Source: Sycobia sp. Sy_11 (Eukaryota; Arthropoda; Insecta; Hymenoptera; Epichrysomallidae). From it: 64,000 nucleotides of DNA. The notes beneath the pieces were generated by a model, which saw nothing but the letters and a program-made list of their open reading frames with translations, searched no databases and was not told the origin of the DNA. The position numbers were made by a program, and so were the translations under genes. The DNA lies in NCBI GenBank assembly GCA_018907035.1, contig JACCIC010000018.1, forward strand, positions 1,705,001 through 1,769,000. Direction: 5' to 3'. Within the stretch, counting starts at the first letter, position 1; each line of letters opens with the position of its first letter. Positions 34,808 through 47,682 of the stretch are shown one piece after another.

Positions 34808-37361
34808 AAGAATACGATTGAAACGCTAATGTAGCGCAGTTTGGATTGTCATATTATTTAAGACTATATTAATGAAAAGCAAATTGAGTAGAATTATTTC
34901 AGTGTTCAATAATATATCTTATAAATTACGTGTTTGAAGCCCATTCCTTATTCAATTACAAAAAAATTCATGGGATTAGGAAATTTTCGGGCGCTTCGTT
35001 AGAAACCGAGCGTACGTAAGGGGTAAAAATAATTTTTACGTTCTATACTATTCGCAACGTGTACATTATTATACTAGATTTTTGAAGGATACATATTTAT
35101 TTCTTCTTCATCACTATAAACATGTAATGAACGAACTGGGAAACAAGAATTTCAAGTTCGACGGCGTCTTTTTATCTATATCGATTATTTCGAAAAAGTA
35201 TATATTTAGCCAGTGTCGGTAACGATGATAAATAACATAATGATATAAAGCGTTTGCCTTAATCGTGACACTGTGCGTTCGTCTTTTTAATAAATTCAAC
35301 GCGCTCTGTTTTAAAGCGTCGCTTAAAAACTGTTGATCCCTGCGTAATACAAATGTCTAAACGCGCGCCTCTCGCCACGCAAAATCTGCTTCTTCGACCG
35401 GAATTTTTGGGGCATACATATATATAATAATAATAATAAGAGAGCCGCGTGCCGCATCATTTTCAAGATTGTCTTTTCGAGGCATTCTCACGTTCATGTG
35501 CCCGGAGCGCGCGATTAAACATCGATCGGCAATTCTCAACGTCGCGGGCCGTTCTCGCGCTATCCGCGGCGCTGCGGTACGCTCCAAGGTGTAACGGGCG
35601 CGTGCGCCTGGCCGAACCGTTAAGAGGTCGAGTTCGACCCGATCGGGACGTCGAGGGGGGAGGGAGGCGTCGCTGGCGGGCGTCACGCGTGAAAAATCGC
35701 ACTTTCCCCAACTGTGTACTTTTCTCGTTTATCTCCGCCCCATCCCCCGTCGCCGCCGCCGCGACCATCGATCGATCCGCGGGAAACTTCCTCGTAGTCA
35801 CCCGGAACCTGTCTCGACGCCCGCCCCTCCCCCTCCCCCAACGCCGCCCGACCGTGGCGTAGACGACGCGCCACCTGTGACGCCGCTTCGAGACGTTTTA
35901 ATTTTGGCGCGCGCGCGATGATTCGCAACTTTTCCTTCGTTCGCCCGTTTTTTTCTCGGTCGTAGGTTTAATGCGCCGAATGCGCGTGCGGGGACTAAAA
36001 GTTGAAAAATACAAGCTTCGAAACGGATACGACCGCCGGCATCGAATTCAAAACGCTGTTCGAGACTCGAGATACCTTCTTCTACCGAAATACACTTATC
36101 CCTCCACTACCAGGGATGTAGAATGCCAAGAGAATTGAAAGGGACAAATATATGATAGATAGACGATTGTAAGTTTTTTTTATTAAATTAATTTATAGCA
36201 TAGGAGCTACATGCGATATACAAATGAATTGTACTTCAAAAAACAAAAACAGATATATGAAATTATTGGTTAATGAAAAGTCCACCGCGTGTGCGCTGCT
36301 TGCCACGGAATGAAACCAAAAATGATGGCTATGATTATCCAGTTGCTACGAATGGTAAATGAAGATAATCGAGATTTGAAACGAGCACTGAGTATTGTAT
36401 TGAAAATATTTCTTCAAACAGTGTACTATATTTTATAATCCCAAAGAGTATTAAAGAGAAAGAATAAATGTAACATGATTGTTTTCGTTACATTTCAATT
36501 CAACGCATGGCGTGACATAAAAATAAATCAAATAAAGGTAATTATTCAAATAGATTTATTTCTCTTAATAATTTTAATACGCGTATTTCCTTTAGAAACA
36601 TAACTGAACAGTCATATGAATCTTTCTTAGCAAATACCCATTCGTTGATGTAAAGAAAATGCTTTGATGCATCTTCTGCACCCACACTTTATTATAACAC
36701 TTTTTACTCTTTACTTTCTGTTATTCCTGTAATTTTACCGTTTTTGAAAAAAATTTTCAAAGAATACCAAATCTTTACCAATATACGCAATACTTTCCCC
36801 GTACTGGTGGTATAGCGCCAATCACCAATTTTCGTCAGTTCACCTCTTCGCCACTACTGGTAAGTCATATTACATTCAAATTGCCAATATTTCATCCGCA
36901 AAGAGCTCAGAATCGAATAATGTCTTTTTGATATAATTTAAAGGTACTGCTTACGCCAACGGGGAAGACTTGAGGAGAGAAAAAAATCTATTGTACATTT
37001 AATAAAATGTTTTTATTGACGAGATTCGTAGGGCCATATTGCATTTGACATAAAAAGCGCGTTTATGCAAACACGTAGCAAAGTAATGCGGGCGCACACG
37101 GACAATAATACATTATTTTTCTTTAATCCATATTCCGTGCAGCAGTAGAAGGCAAAGAGCAGGCTTACTTTAATACGAGTCTCGTTCGAAATCCCCAATT
37201 CGCCTCTCTGGGTTTAATCTTGGGCGTCTCAATTAAGTGCCTCGGATAGTAGAGCCCGTCAAGCCTCGCGGAGTAAATATTGCCCCGACCCATATGTCTA
37301 TGTTTCCGTGCGCGCGCGCGCGCGCGCGTAAATACACCGCGGCTCCTGAATATACATACAC
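34808..37361. other. Non-coding stretch, no gene seen
   Basis: A/T-rich apart from a CpG-rich block at about 35340-35960. Near 36803-36866 the heptamer TACTGGT occurs twice around a short open stretch that ends in CTG|GTAAGT on the plus strand. It is too short to call an exon. An alternating (CG)n run lies at 37310-37328. Confidence 0.4.
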
Positions 37362-37393
<32 letters not shown>

Positions 37394-37413
37394 GGAGAGA
37401 GAGTGAGAGAGAG
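37362..37413. repeat. Imperfect (GA)n tract
   Basis: About 52 bp of GA with GGGA interruptions, some 35 bp after an alternating (CG)n run. Confidence 0.93.
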
Positions 37414-39481
37414 CGGAGATGAACACGTTCAGCCCTGAAAACGCCGAGTCTGCGCGATTCCATAAGTGCTGTACACGTATATATAGGCGCGAAGAAACAA
37501 TGCCGTCGGAGGGTTAGGGCGCACGCTCGTCAAACCCCTTCGCCCTCCCTCCCTCCCACTATCTTACTAACACAGCGACGGCTTTCGCATTTCTAGGTAG
37601 AGCCGGGGTCGTTTTTTCTTTTTCTTCGACGCCGCCCGAATGCCGTAAGGACGCTACAACTTGCGTTTCCACGCGCCCGTCGCGCTCGACAGCGGCGATT
37701 CGCCGGCGCTGGAAAATTACGAATCGCCGATCATTACGATATATAATAACGTGGAGAGCCGGTTGCGAACGGTGGCCAGGGGCGTGCGTACTGCATATTA
37801 TGTCGCTGCCAAGGAATTCGTTCGCTGCGCATACATTAAGAATGAACGTTGCGTGCGTCGTGCACTGTAGTTAATGAACCGATACTGATAAAACAATTTT
37901 TTTTTTCTTTTTTTTCTTCATTGCAAATAGCTCATAGATATAATCGGTATTTTCTATAATATAATAAGTTTCGAACACAATACAATAGTTCTGCTGCAGC
38001 GCGTGTTCTCTCGCACTCTATACTTCGTACATACAGCTTCGATATTGTGAGCATATATTTGCAGTTTAATTATTGGAAAATTGAGCTATATGCTCGCGCG
38101 CACGTGTATATGTATGTGTGTGTATGCATATAAAGAAAGAAATGGAAAAATATCGATGTATTCGCTTTCAAAGTGATTACATTATCGACACGACGCTTAT
38201 ATAAATTTGCAAATACATAGACAGATATCATTTGAAACATTACCTCACTTTATCGATACACTTACGTGTATAGATATATATATATACATATGCTTACATA
38301 TATAAATGCGCGATAATTTTAGCCCCAGGTTTCTATATTTAAATGCTTGCGATTATGCAGTAAATTTAATTAAGAGCTAGAAGTAACCGTTAGACACAAA
38401 TGTCGATGCAGAATTTATTTTTTAAACTGCTATATGAATTACTGAAATTTCTGAAAAAGATGAAATTTCGGATTTTATCAAGAAGATTGGATAAAAAAAA
38501 TTTAATCACATATGCTTTCCCCAAAAATTCCAACGTAAAAGTATAATAAATACATTGTAAATGTTTCAGCAAAAAAAAAAATTTGATCGCATTTTTATAC
38601 TTGTTATATATTTTTCTGACTTCTGCACACTTTCGGAATGAAATATGCATTTGACGTTTAATTTACAGCGACATTCATACCCGCATATATATTTGATTTT
38701 TACATTAAAAAAAGATTTTCTAAGTTATATATGGCTGCCCGGTTATGAAGGCGGCTCTTATGGCTGGTACAACTTATATCTCGAGATATTTAAGCAAATA
38801 TATTAACATGGTAAATCTGAATTATTACGACAGTGAAATAATGGTATGTTTTAATATACGTTCATGGGTGAAAATGTCTTCTTACTTTTGTGCATGAAAA
38901 TTTGGTCTCGTTGTTAAACTTTTACAACCGAATGCTGCAAATAATTTTAATGATATACAAATGTTTATTTTGCATTGTAATAGTCGGGATTCGTTTTCGC
39001 TTTTCGTGAATTACGACAATACCTTTACGAACCATTAATATCATATACATAAATTAGTGTTTATAAAATTCTGTCCATAACGAAATTGATTAAAATAATG
39101 AACTTGAAGCCATTGGTCCAACTGACTAACGTACCAGGTATTATTCAGAAACGATGCAAAAAATTAATCATCCGAAATGAATTGTCTTATCGTTCACCCA
39201 TTTCGAGGCATTATGTAACATTTAATACGAACAACGATTAAAAAAATAATAATAATAAATTTTAGTAATCAACAGTTGTCATGTAAGCATATATCATATA
39301 TCTGAAGATAACTTACACAATAAAATCAAGCACTTACTGTGCACGGTCACATCGTGCCACCGCGGCTCAAATCGCAATGCCATCGAAAACAATCACGAAA
39401 AGAGCCAGCGATACGAGTCTATTGTTATGTAATGCAAATATTCTCCATGTAATATAATATAAATATTCTTGCGGCGGTTAC

Positions 39482-39482
<1 letters not shown>
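37414..39482. other. Non-coding stretch, no gene seen
   Basis: A short CpG-rich part to about 37870 is followed by A/T-rich DNA. A minus-strand GTAAGT near 39345 follows a short open run beginning MALRFEPRWHDVTVH, but the junction is a poor donor match and no acceptor is evident. Confidence 0.4.

Positions 39483-39528
<46 letters not shown>
39483..39528. repeat. (AT)n microsatellite
   Basis: AT run of about 46 bp. Confidence 0.96.
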
Positions 39529-39531
<3 letters not shown>

Positions 39532-40479
39532 CGTTTTCAAAGTCGATACGTAACGTTTTTAAATTACAAATATCGAACACAATATAGAATGTCTTTGTTT
39601 ACATATACGTTTTGTGTAATACGTATAAATAAATAAAATTATTTATCAGCCAACGTCTCTAGCTACCTATCTCTCTCCTCCCATCAAACGAGGAGTAAAT
39701 AAAAAGCTCCAGTGAAATACTAAAAGAAAAAAGAAACCGAGCGTAAAGTTAGTAAGTAAACGTAAAGTTCCACGATATCGACGCGGTTCCGATTTTACCG
39801 TTCGCGCGCGTTACTACTCTCGACCGTAGCCACCTGGCGGCTGGTCCCCGCGATCAGTGCTCGGCGCGCGCTTCGGCCGATACGTCACCGGGGACGTAAA
39901 TAAAACGAAATCTACGTGTAAGGGCTGCGCGATACAGGGTCGAAACGCTATTGGCACGCGTACGAGGGCCCGAGTTCGATCTAAGTAGACGCATTAATAG
40001 CGCGCAAATGTACGAGGTTTATCTTTACCGGGGCCCCAGCGCGGCTTTATCGGCACGACCGGATACATTAGGAAAGCGCTTGCGTGCATGGATGTATCGC
40101 GTGTGCGCAGCGCGGAAGATTTCGCAGGTGGTGGGGAAGGGTCCTCGAGGGCAGAGAGCCCGTTCGTGCGTGCGTATATACATGGATACGTGTACGAGGA
40201 AAGGAAAAGAGCCGATGGGGCGCGCCGGCTTCCATATACCTTCTTTTCCGATATTGGTGAACCGGATTTTATGCCCCCTTGTGCAGCCAGTAAAGAGGGG
40301 GATAGGTAGGTAGGCAGGTAGGTGGGGGAGAAGTGAAGAGAGTGGCTCTTTTTACGAGCGCTCGAATGGATTTCGTAACTGGCGCGCGCGCACGCGGGCA
40401 TCGCGAGCGAGAGAGGCTCGCCGATAACGGTCGAACGAATGTTTGTTTATGGTGGTTCTTATATATGGCGTCGATAGCT

Positions 40480-40480
40480 T

Positions 40481-40506
<26 letters not shown>
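40480..40506. repeat. (CT)n microsatellite
   Basis: CT run of about 27 bp. A (TAGG)n-like patch lies at about 40301-40325. Confidence 0.93.
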
Positions 40507-40512
<6 letters not shown>

Positions 40513-41148
40513 TCCGTGATTTCAGAAGGCGGCTTAATCAGAGCGAACGCTCATTTTGCCGTACGATCCGGTGGAGGTTGAGGGCTGTCGAGCGCAGTGC
40601 TAGTGCTGGAGTAATAATATAAGTTCTTTTTATTTCGAACGCCATTGCCAGTGGCACTGAATCGCAACGAGAGTCAGATTCTGCGGGCGCGTTCACGCGG
40701 TTTCCGTGCAATTCGCTGGAATTTTCATATTTTTTTTTTTTTTTTTTTGCCAAGGATATTAACATAATGAATTCATTTTTTGCATTAAAATCGAGCGCGT
40801 AAGAAGTGCGCGGCTTATATAGATCCTGATAAGAATTGGAAAAAGTTTCTTCGGATAAAGATGCTTCTTTTATGGGAGTTTCATATCGGACCGGTACTTA
40901 TTCGAGGAAGTTGCGCAATTACTATTTACAAAGTTTTGCGCGCGAATGGAGGGGGAGGCAAGAAAATGATCGAGGCTGAATATTTACCTGAATAAACTTG
41001 GGAATAACGATAAAAGCATCGTATCCGATACTTCTCAAAAAAGCATGTTATTTTTCATGTATTTAGTACAGTCAAACTAAGAAATCGCTGACCATTAGCC
41101 ACAAATTAATTGTGATAAACTTTATTCTTTCATATGGATTAAAGTTGG
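40507..41148. other. Non-coding stretch, nothing supported
   Basis: Mixed DNA with a T-rich run of about 18 at 40731-40748. Confidence 0.4.
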
Positions 41149-41215
41149 AATATTATAAATATAAAAAAAATGGAATATTATAAATATTATAAATATAAAT
41201 AAAAAAAGTATAAAA
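41149..41215. repeat. Short tandem A/T-rich repeat
   Basis: GGAATATTATAAATATAAA occurs in two near-copies with an extra ATTATAAATATAAAT step, an A/T-rich tandem duplication. Confidence 0.7.
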
Positions 41216-41493
41216 TATTAATTTGCGATTAGTATGCGATAAACTTGAATTTAGCAGTGCAATATATATTGCACTCGTGTATATTTGAAAAATGCAATAA
41301 ATAAAATTTACATCTTGTTATAAAATATATCTATAATAGACAAAAAATTCTCATCATTTTTCACTTTTTCACTTTTTTAATTTTTACCTTTTTTGAATTA
41401 GGACATAGCCCGTGTATAGTGATTACATAAGTATACATTCGCTATCATAAAATTACAGAGCATTAAGAAATTTATATAATTAAATGGATTTTC

Positions 41494-41564
41494 AAAAAAT
41501 ATCACCATATAGATGTGGATAGATAATACATAACTGCATGAAGTTTAAAAAATATCACCATATA
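41494..41564. repeat. 18-bp direct repeat, 53-bp spacing
   Basis: AAAAAATATCACCATATA occurs at 41494-41511 and again at 41547-41564. Confidence 0.85.
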
Positions 41565-41939
41565 AACGTAGAACGACCGGTTTGGTGCAGATTGTCCGTG
41601 AACATTCTAATGACTAAAAAAATAAGTGCTGCGTGCAGTGTTAATACCTAGTGCTTTGCGTTTGTCAACATATCGTACTTGTTTTTTAGTAAATTGAATG
41701 TACAGTAAAAACGGAAAAGTTTTTTCGTGCATATAACTGCCTGATTATGTGTACGACGACGATGTAACCGAGCAACAAGAATATCAGTGGCTTTTCTTTG
41801 ATTGTTTTGTTTGCTTCAACGCCTTCGTAAATACACGAAGACCGAACGAAGCGCTTTCCACAGCGGGCCTCGCGGCCACTCGGAGGAATAACCTCGGCGA
41901 GTCCGAGGCGCGATTAGCCGGCCACCCAAGCTTATCGCC

Positions 41940-42238
41940 GTAGCAGCGAATTTCGCGGCGCTACGCGCTGTCCCCCGCGCTCCCGCCCCGCTTCTGCCGC
42001 GCGGATCCTCCCGTTCGCCGGCCTCCTTCTCTCGTCCTCATCCCCGCGCGCGCCGGGCCGCACGCGCGTACGCGCGCCACACACGAGCGACCGCCCGCGC
42101 CGCGTCTATGGCCGCTATCTCGCTCGGTCCCTGCTGCACCGCGCGGAACCGGCCCCCCGGCCACGAGATATCATCGCCGCCTAAACAAAAGCCACGATCC
42201 GATAAATCATAATGCGCGCGCGCTCCCTCCCGCCCTCC

Positions 42239-42274
<36 letters not shown>

Positions 42275-42840
42275 ATCGCTGGCTCGCGTGCGCGCCGCGG
42301 CTCTTTCTTCGCGTGCAGCTCGGCCCCCGGCTGCGTCGTCGCGGGCGGTGGCGACGCGCGGCGCACGAGGCAGTCCAGCGTAGAAATTCCGACCCAGCGT
42401 GCGAAGGTCGCGCGCGCAACGTGGCTTAGCCACGCGAATTTCGACTTTCCCAAGTTAGTTTTCTGCGCAGTGCGTCAGGCGCGACGCGCGCGCTGGACGA
42501 GCCCGGGCCGGCTGCGTTGGACGCGTGCGAGCGTCCCTGTGCGTGGGGGCGCGCGCGTGTGCCCGTTCGAAAGTGCTGCCCTCCGCGGCACGAGTCGCGC
42601 GCATACACGTACGCGAATGCAGGTGGAGCACGGTTGGGCGGGGGGAGGGGGGTGAGAGGGTTGCGGGGCAGGAGAGGCGAGAGCGCACGCGAGAATTGCA
42701 CGAGCGTTGAAGAGGTCCTTTTGCCGGGACCGACGACGAAGCTGCCTGCGCCGCCGCGCGTCGGGTCTCGAGGCCAAAGAGACGCGATCTCGCCGCTGCC
42801 GTCGCGGCTTTGATGTGGTGGGAGTGTGTGTGTGTGCATG
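41940..42840. other. GC-rich, CpG-dense island, no gene established
   Basis: About 900 bp of CpG-dense DNA. Frames on both strands are Arg/Ala/Pro-rich and lack motifs. A perfect CGTGGCT-T-AGCCACG palindrome lies at 42420-42434. It could be promoter-like. Confidence 0.35.
42240..42273. repeat. (CT)n microsatellite
   Basis: CT run of about 34 bp within the CpG-rich island. Confidence 0.96.
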
Positions 42841-42907
42841 CGGTACCCTCCTCCGTAGATTCACATGTGGATGCAGCATATAGGCATATGAAAAACGAAA
42901 AGGAAAC

Positions 42908-43062
42908 AGGGAGAGGGAGAGAGAAAGAGTGAACGAGAGAGACAGAGAGAGAGAGTCGTTATATATAACGCAAAATCTTCGGGTCAGCAATTTTAAATCC
43001 CGCCGAGAGGGAGAGAGAGAGAGCCAGAGAGATAGACAGCGAATGAAAGAGAGGGGGAAAGT
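42908..43062. repeat. Imperfect (GA)n-rich region
   Basis: Two GA-rich clusters (42908-42955 and 43008-43062) with CAGA, GAAA and GATA interruptions. Confidence 0.85.
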
Positions 43063-43091
43063 TCAGAGAGCAGTTCTCTTGCCAGAATTAT

Positions 43092-43140
43092 TTAACCCTT
43101 TAACTGCCAAGTATGTACGAGTTGAGCCCGCTTGGGTGAG
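43092..43140 (+). mobile_element. Possible solitary piggyBac-like terminus
   Basis: TTAA followed by CCCTTTAACTGCCAAG matches the general form of insect piggyBac-type ends (TTAA target, CCC start, then a GTGCC/CTGCC block). It resembles the left end of the element at 53434. I found no matching right end downstream, so this may be a truncated copy or coincidence. Confidence 0.25.
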
Positions 43141-43262
43141 AATATATTTTGCTTTAATCTCTTATTTAAGATATGTCGTGGTGGTCGCTAGTGCAGATCA
43201 AAGCTAGCAGTATTTTTAGGCTCCTTTTTTAAACTCCCTTATGTCTCTTCTATTAGTATTAT

Positions 43263-43480
43263 TGTCTAGATGATAATTTTTATTATTACTCTTGTCCTTG
43301 TTATATTTCTTATCGATGTTGTTGTAACTGTTGTTTCTGTTTCTGTTATCACTGCAGTTATAACAGAATATATTGTTGTTACAATTATCGTTATTTTGGC
43401 TGGTATGATTATCGATGCTATTATTATTATATTCCTTTTTGTGTATACATTTTGCGTGTACATTAAAAAAAAATAATACT
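43263..43480. repeat. Degenerate (ATT/GTT)n trinucleotide region
   Basis: About 200 bp dominated by ATT, GTT and ATC triplets. The period-3 structure creates a 68-codon, strongly hydrophobic frame that mimics a membrane protein. Confidence 0.7.
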
Positions 43481-44394
43481 CAATTTTTTTATTTTAGTTC
43501 ATCGCGGTCTACAAAGCAAATTTGGAAAAATTTCCAACCTTTCGTATACTTTTCCTTTTTTACGTACTGTTTGACTTAGAAAATAAAGTTGAAGGAAAAT
43601 ATTGTCTCGCTATGAACGTTTTTGAGTATATAATGTTCGAAACGCGCGTTTTACTCGTAAAAACAAAGTTGACAATTTTTCCCTCGGTTCGCCGTCGAGT
43701 CTCGAAACGTTCGTGTATTCGTTTTAACGATCGTTCACGACTACGACGCGCACCGATCACCAAAATTATACACCGCCCGTCGGCTAATTCCCGGACGACG
43801 CGCGCGAACGCCCGCGGAGACGCCTCGGACAAGCAGTCCATCCGCGATCCTCGTCAGCCTCCGAGAGGCGGGGAAACAGAATGGAAAGCAAAATCGACGC
43901 GCCCGTGAAAAAGTATCCAGGCCACCCATTGAATTCGGGACGACCGCCGGCCGCGCGGCGATCTTCCGCTGCAGGCGCACCTGCGAAGCCGTCGCGCTAA
44001 AATAACGCAATGTATTGGAAACATTACTGCGGCGCCGCGGCCGCTCGCTCGTTTTCTAAATTTGTAACTCGGCAATTACGCGCCCGCCTCTCGCTCGATC
44101 CTCGAGCCTCCCCAACCCCGCCCACTCCTCCGGGCCACCGCGTTTTCTCGCGCCGCGCGAGCGTGGCTGTGACAATTTCCAAGCCCCGGCTCCGCTCTAT
44201 TTTTGCGGCGCCCGCTTATTTATTCCACGCCTCTGTTTCCGAGCGGAAGTTGACACTTGGCCGAGCGACGCGGCGCGATAACGTCGCGGGTGGGAATTGG
44301 CGGCGGAGGGGGGCGCTCGGGGCGCGACAGAAGCTCGACGAGTGCCGTGCCGCGCGGGATTTATACGCCGGGACGGGCGAGAGCGGAAACAACG
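43481..44394. other. Non-coding stretch, no gene established
   Basis: A short A/T-rich part is followed by a CpG-dense block at about 43680-44390 in which frames are open on both strands by composition. Confidence 0.38.

Positions 44395-44422
<28 letters not shown>
44395..44422. repeat. (AT)n microsatellite
   Basis: AT run of about 28 bp. Confidence 0.95.
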
Positions 44423-44425
<3 letters not shown>

Positions 44426-47216
44426 TTGCCGTATCATAAACACGGAATCGGATTTTTCCTCCCAAGCGCAGCTGCAGGCGCGCCTTGCGCAAAATCCGTA
44501 TACGCCGCTCGCTAGATTTGGAGCGCGTAATACGTTCGAAAGGCCGAGGAAAAAAGAAATCTCGCGAAGATTACGCAAGCGAGAGAGAGAGAGGGAGAGT
44601 GAGTGAGGGGTGGGGGGGCGAGGCGAGAGGCAGCTCTTCAGAGGCGCATTAATCCGGTGCGGAGAGATGATCAGCCGTGATGTAACGGAATCTGAATATG
44701 GAGGAGAGGAGCGAGAGGCCTCGTGGGCGGGAGGAGAGAATATCGAGGTCGGAGCGCTTCGCGAAGGCACCACGGCTAATATGTATTCCGCGCTAATTGA
44801 CGGATGAGCGCCGAACCGCGAGCGAGGAACAACGGCCCGCGAGATACATACAGGAGCATATACATAAACATTTATAGACCATACGTAGCAGCGCGGCTGA
44901 GTGGTTATTTTGCATGCCCGAGCTTCTTCTTTTTTCTTGTTTTTTTTTTTTTTAATTTTTTTCCATTTTTTTTTTTTTTTAATTTATGCATTGCACCCGT
45001 CACGGACGACACCGGCGAAATTAGCGATCGCGCCGTAATTTGTCGTATACGCGAGTGACGTATCCCTATAAATAGTCCGCTCGCGTCGGTATATCCACCT
45101 CGGTATCTAAATTTACCGAGCTTTATTTTATTTCATTGCTATGTCAGCCTCGCTTGGTTGACAATGTAAATTTAGCTCTTAACTTTGTCAATTACGATTA
45201 TATAATAAGCAAGACTTTGGTGTTTGGAGTACGGCGTCCGGCTCAACGCTTATATTCTCAATTATACGTATATAAAACTTCCTGGAGGTGCATTCGCTTA
45301 GCATCGAACGAAACGAATCGCCGAGCCCTCGTATCTCTAATAAAGAAGTGGCTCGAATTCCAGAACAGAACCGTTCAATATACTCTGTGAAACTCCTCCG
45401 CGGGTACATTAAAAAATTTTCGTATTCCACGAGGGCGCTCGAAATTAAAGTCGCGTTTTATTAACAATCCGAAGCACAGGCGCACACACACATACACATA
45501 AGCACGGCTGGTATAAATTCAAGAGTGCGCACGCTAAATAAAGAGTATAGCGAATGTAAAGAAAAGCGCGGGCGCGCGCGCTTCAAAGAAACAAAGGAGG
45601 CCGAAGCAAAAGCAAAGCGCTAAAGCAATGAAGTGACAAGTCGACTCTTAAACTCCTGCGTAGAGCCGCGTCGGAGGAATTGTGCCGAGCGCGTGTCCTC
45701 CAATCAGCGGCATTTAATCTCACGCTCCAAATAAGTTGCGCCGCGTCGCGCTTGTGCAAATAGAGAGAGAGAGAGGGGGGGGGGGAAATATGAGATTTAC
45801 ATGAAGAGTAATTCAGAATGGATCGCGGAGCTGCACCCTCGCAGCCTACATCGTAAGCAAAGCCACGGCTCGCTATCGGAAAATTCTCGGCTTCTATACG
45901 ACTTTCTTTTCAGGATTTGAAAATAAAACTACCGGACTTACGTAGAGTTTACCAAGCGCGGGCGAAGAAAATTTTCACGAATATCGCGAGCCGTCTCGCT
46001 GTGCTCGCCCTCGGACTACTTGGCCTAACACGTACGTGGGACAGATTATACACGGTCGTTAATTTAAAATCGAGCACTGGTTATGGTCGATGTTAAGGAA
46101 TCAAAATGTTAAGGAAACGTACTTTTCTCGAGTTTTAAATAATTCGTTGGGGTATCGATTATTCAAAAAAATAAAAGTGCACAAAGTACGATACTCCGTT
46201 CGAACGAGGATCGCGTTGCCGGCGTCGGTAATTAGCTTCATATACAGATCGAAACAACTCGATACAACCGTGATTTCTCGCACAACAGCCGAGGCACAAA
46301 TGAAAGTTTATCTTCGGCTAAGACAATATCAGAGACTATCGAAGAACCTCAAATTTTATATATTGTTCCGTTCAGATAGAAATCTAGCGTTTATCAATTA
46401 GCTGTCGTAAGTAACAAGTAGGAAGACTTCGCAATCTGTATTTGTCACTCGTTTTCACTAACTATTTGTATCTTCTATTTTGGTTTGAATCTCAAGACCT
46501 ATGGACTACATTTCCGCGCCAATATTGTTATGTCAGTATATTTGTTACGATGATCGATATACATTATATTATAGGTATTACACAGCTATAAAAAAACAAA
46601 CAATAAGAATAAAAAATAACGATAACCAACTGAGGTACATGAAGCAAATCAATCGAATAAAACCAACGATTAAGTGAAGTTTATTATTTTACATTGAACT
46701 TCTATTGGATTAAAAAAAAAAAAAATTAAATAATCGTAAAGTTTTCCTCATCGAACGATCTTCGCGTTCCTACTTTTTATCACTGGACCATCGATCAAAC
46801 AGACGTATATGCGCGCGTGTGTGTGTGTGCCTGCGAACACGCGCTTGTGCACGCGAATAAACCCATCGACGCGGTCGCCGCTTAAAGAAGTACCATTACG
46901 AATGCGGATGAGAGATCAAGCGCGCAGCGGCGGAGGGGCGAAGGTATACAAAACGACTTACGCCCGCGCGACCGGAAACGAGATCTCGAGTGCGCGATTT
47001 GTCAGCCGGCTCTCCTCGACCCAATTCCTGCCCGGCCCTCCTCTCCTCCCTGCGAGCCTCCCCCCACCCATCCTGGAATCCTCCTTCCGGCGCCGTAGCG
47101 CCTACCCTTCGCCCTGCTCCTCTGGCACCGGTCCCGAAAATCCGAATTTGATTTTCATTAAGAAAGCTCCGTAACGAGCGAACTTCCGCGACCACTCGCT
47201 CGTTCGCCTTGGCCCG

Positions 47217-47218
<2 letters not shown>
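44423..47218. other. Non-coding stretch, no gene seen
   Basis: Mixed DNA with T-rich runs at about 44940-44980, a G11 run near 45776-45785 and an A13 run near 46712-46725. A 103-codon plus-strand frame at 46090-46401 has ordinary composition but no motif or splice context. Confidence 0.38.

Positions 47219-47256
<38 letters not shown>
47219..47256. repeat. (CT)n microsatellite
   Basis: CT run of about 38 bp. Confidence 0.96.
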
Positions 47257-47260
<4 letters not shown>

Positions 47261-47438
47261 GTGGGAGGGAGCGCTGTTTCTTCTTTGTGGGAGCATCGCG
47301 CGAGCATCGTCGCAAATTTGCTACTACTCCTACACTCCGTGGGCGTGCGGCGAAAATTGATTTTCACGAGAGAGGACGAGTGTTGGGGATGCGAGGGAAA
47401 GACGCCCGGGGGGGGGGATCGTCGGTTTCCTTGCGGCT

Positions 47439-47682
47439 CTAGCAGTTGGCTGTCGAGTTCTGGGCGGACGAGGCGCGGACAACCCAATGGCTGGTTCGAC
47501 GGAAGGCGCTCGCGATCGACTGGCCGAGATTGCGCAGAACTGCGAGTTCGCCGGCTACGAGAGGACCGGCGGACGGGTCCATGGGCGGCTTGATGGCATC
47601 CCCGTTAATGTACGATGCCTCACCGCACGCGACGGGAGCACCGACAACGCCTAACGTCTCGAAATACATCTCGAGCCTATAA
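47439..47682. other. Unassigned open stretch on both strands
   Basis: Repeat-free DNA open on the minus strand (ATG at 47669, stop at 47439; MYFETLGVVGAPVACGEAS at the start) and on the plus strand after a possible acceptor CTCTAGCAG at 47437-47445 (ending ...TTPNVSKYISSL-stop). Each frame has ordinary, non-low-complexity composition and G/C-biased third positions. At most one can be real, and I cannot tell which. No known domain is recognised. Confidence 0.15.

Noticed and set aside
36803..36866. Plus-strand short open run ending CTG|GTAAGT
   Set aside because: Only about 20 codons, no acceptor of quality, no recognisable content. It may be a pair of TACTGGT direct repeats.
39340..39400. 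Minus-strand MALRFEPRWHDVTVH run before a GTAAGT
   Set aside because: Exon-end match is weak, the run is short, and a clear acceptor is absent.
43270..43476. 68-codon hydrophobic frame resembling a two-helix membrane protein
   Set aside because: It is produced by degenerate ATT/GTT triplets and has an equally open opposite strand.
46090..46401. 103-codon plus-strand frame of ordinary composition
   Set aside because: No motif, no splice context, and located in A/T-rich DNA where such a frame can arise by chance.
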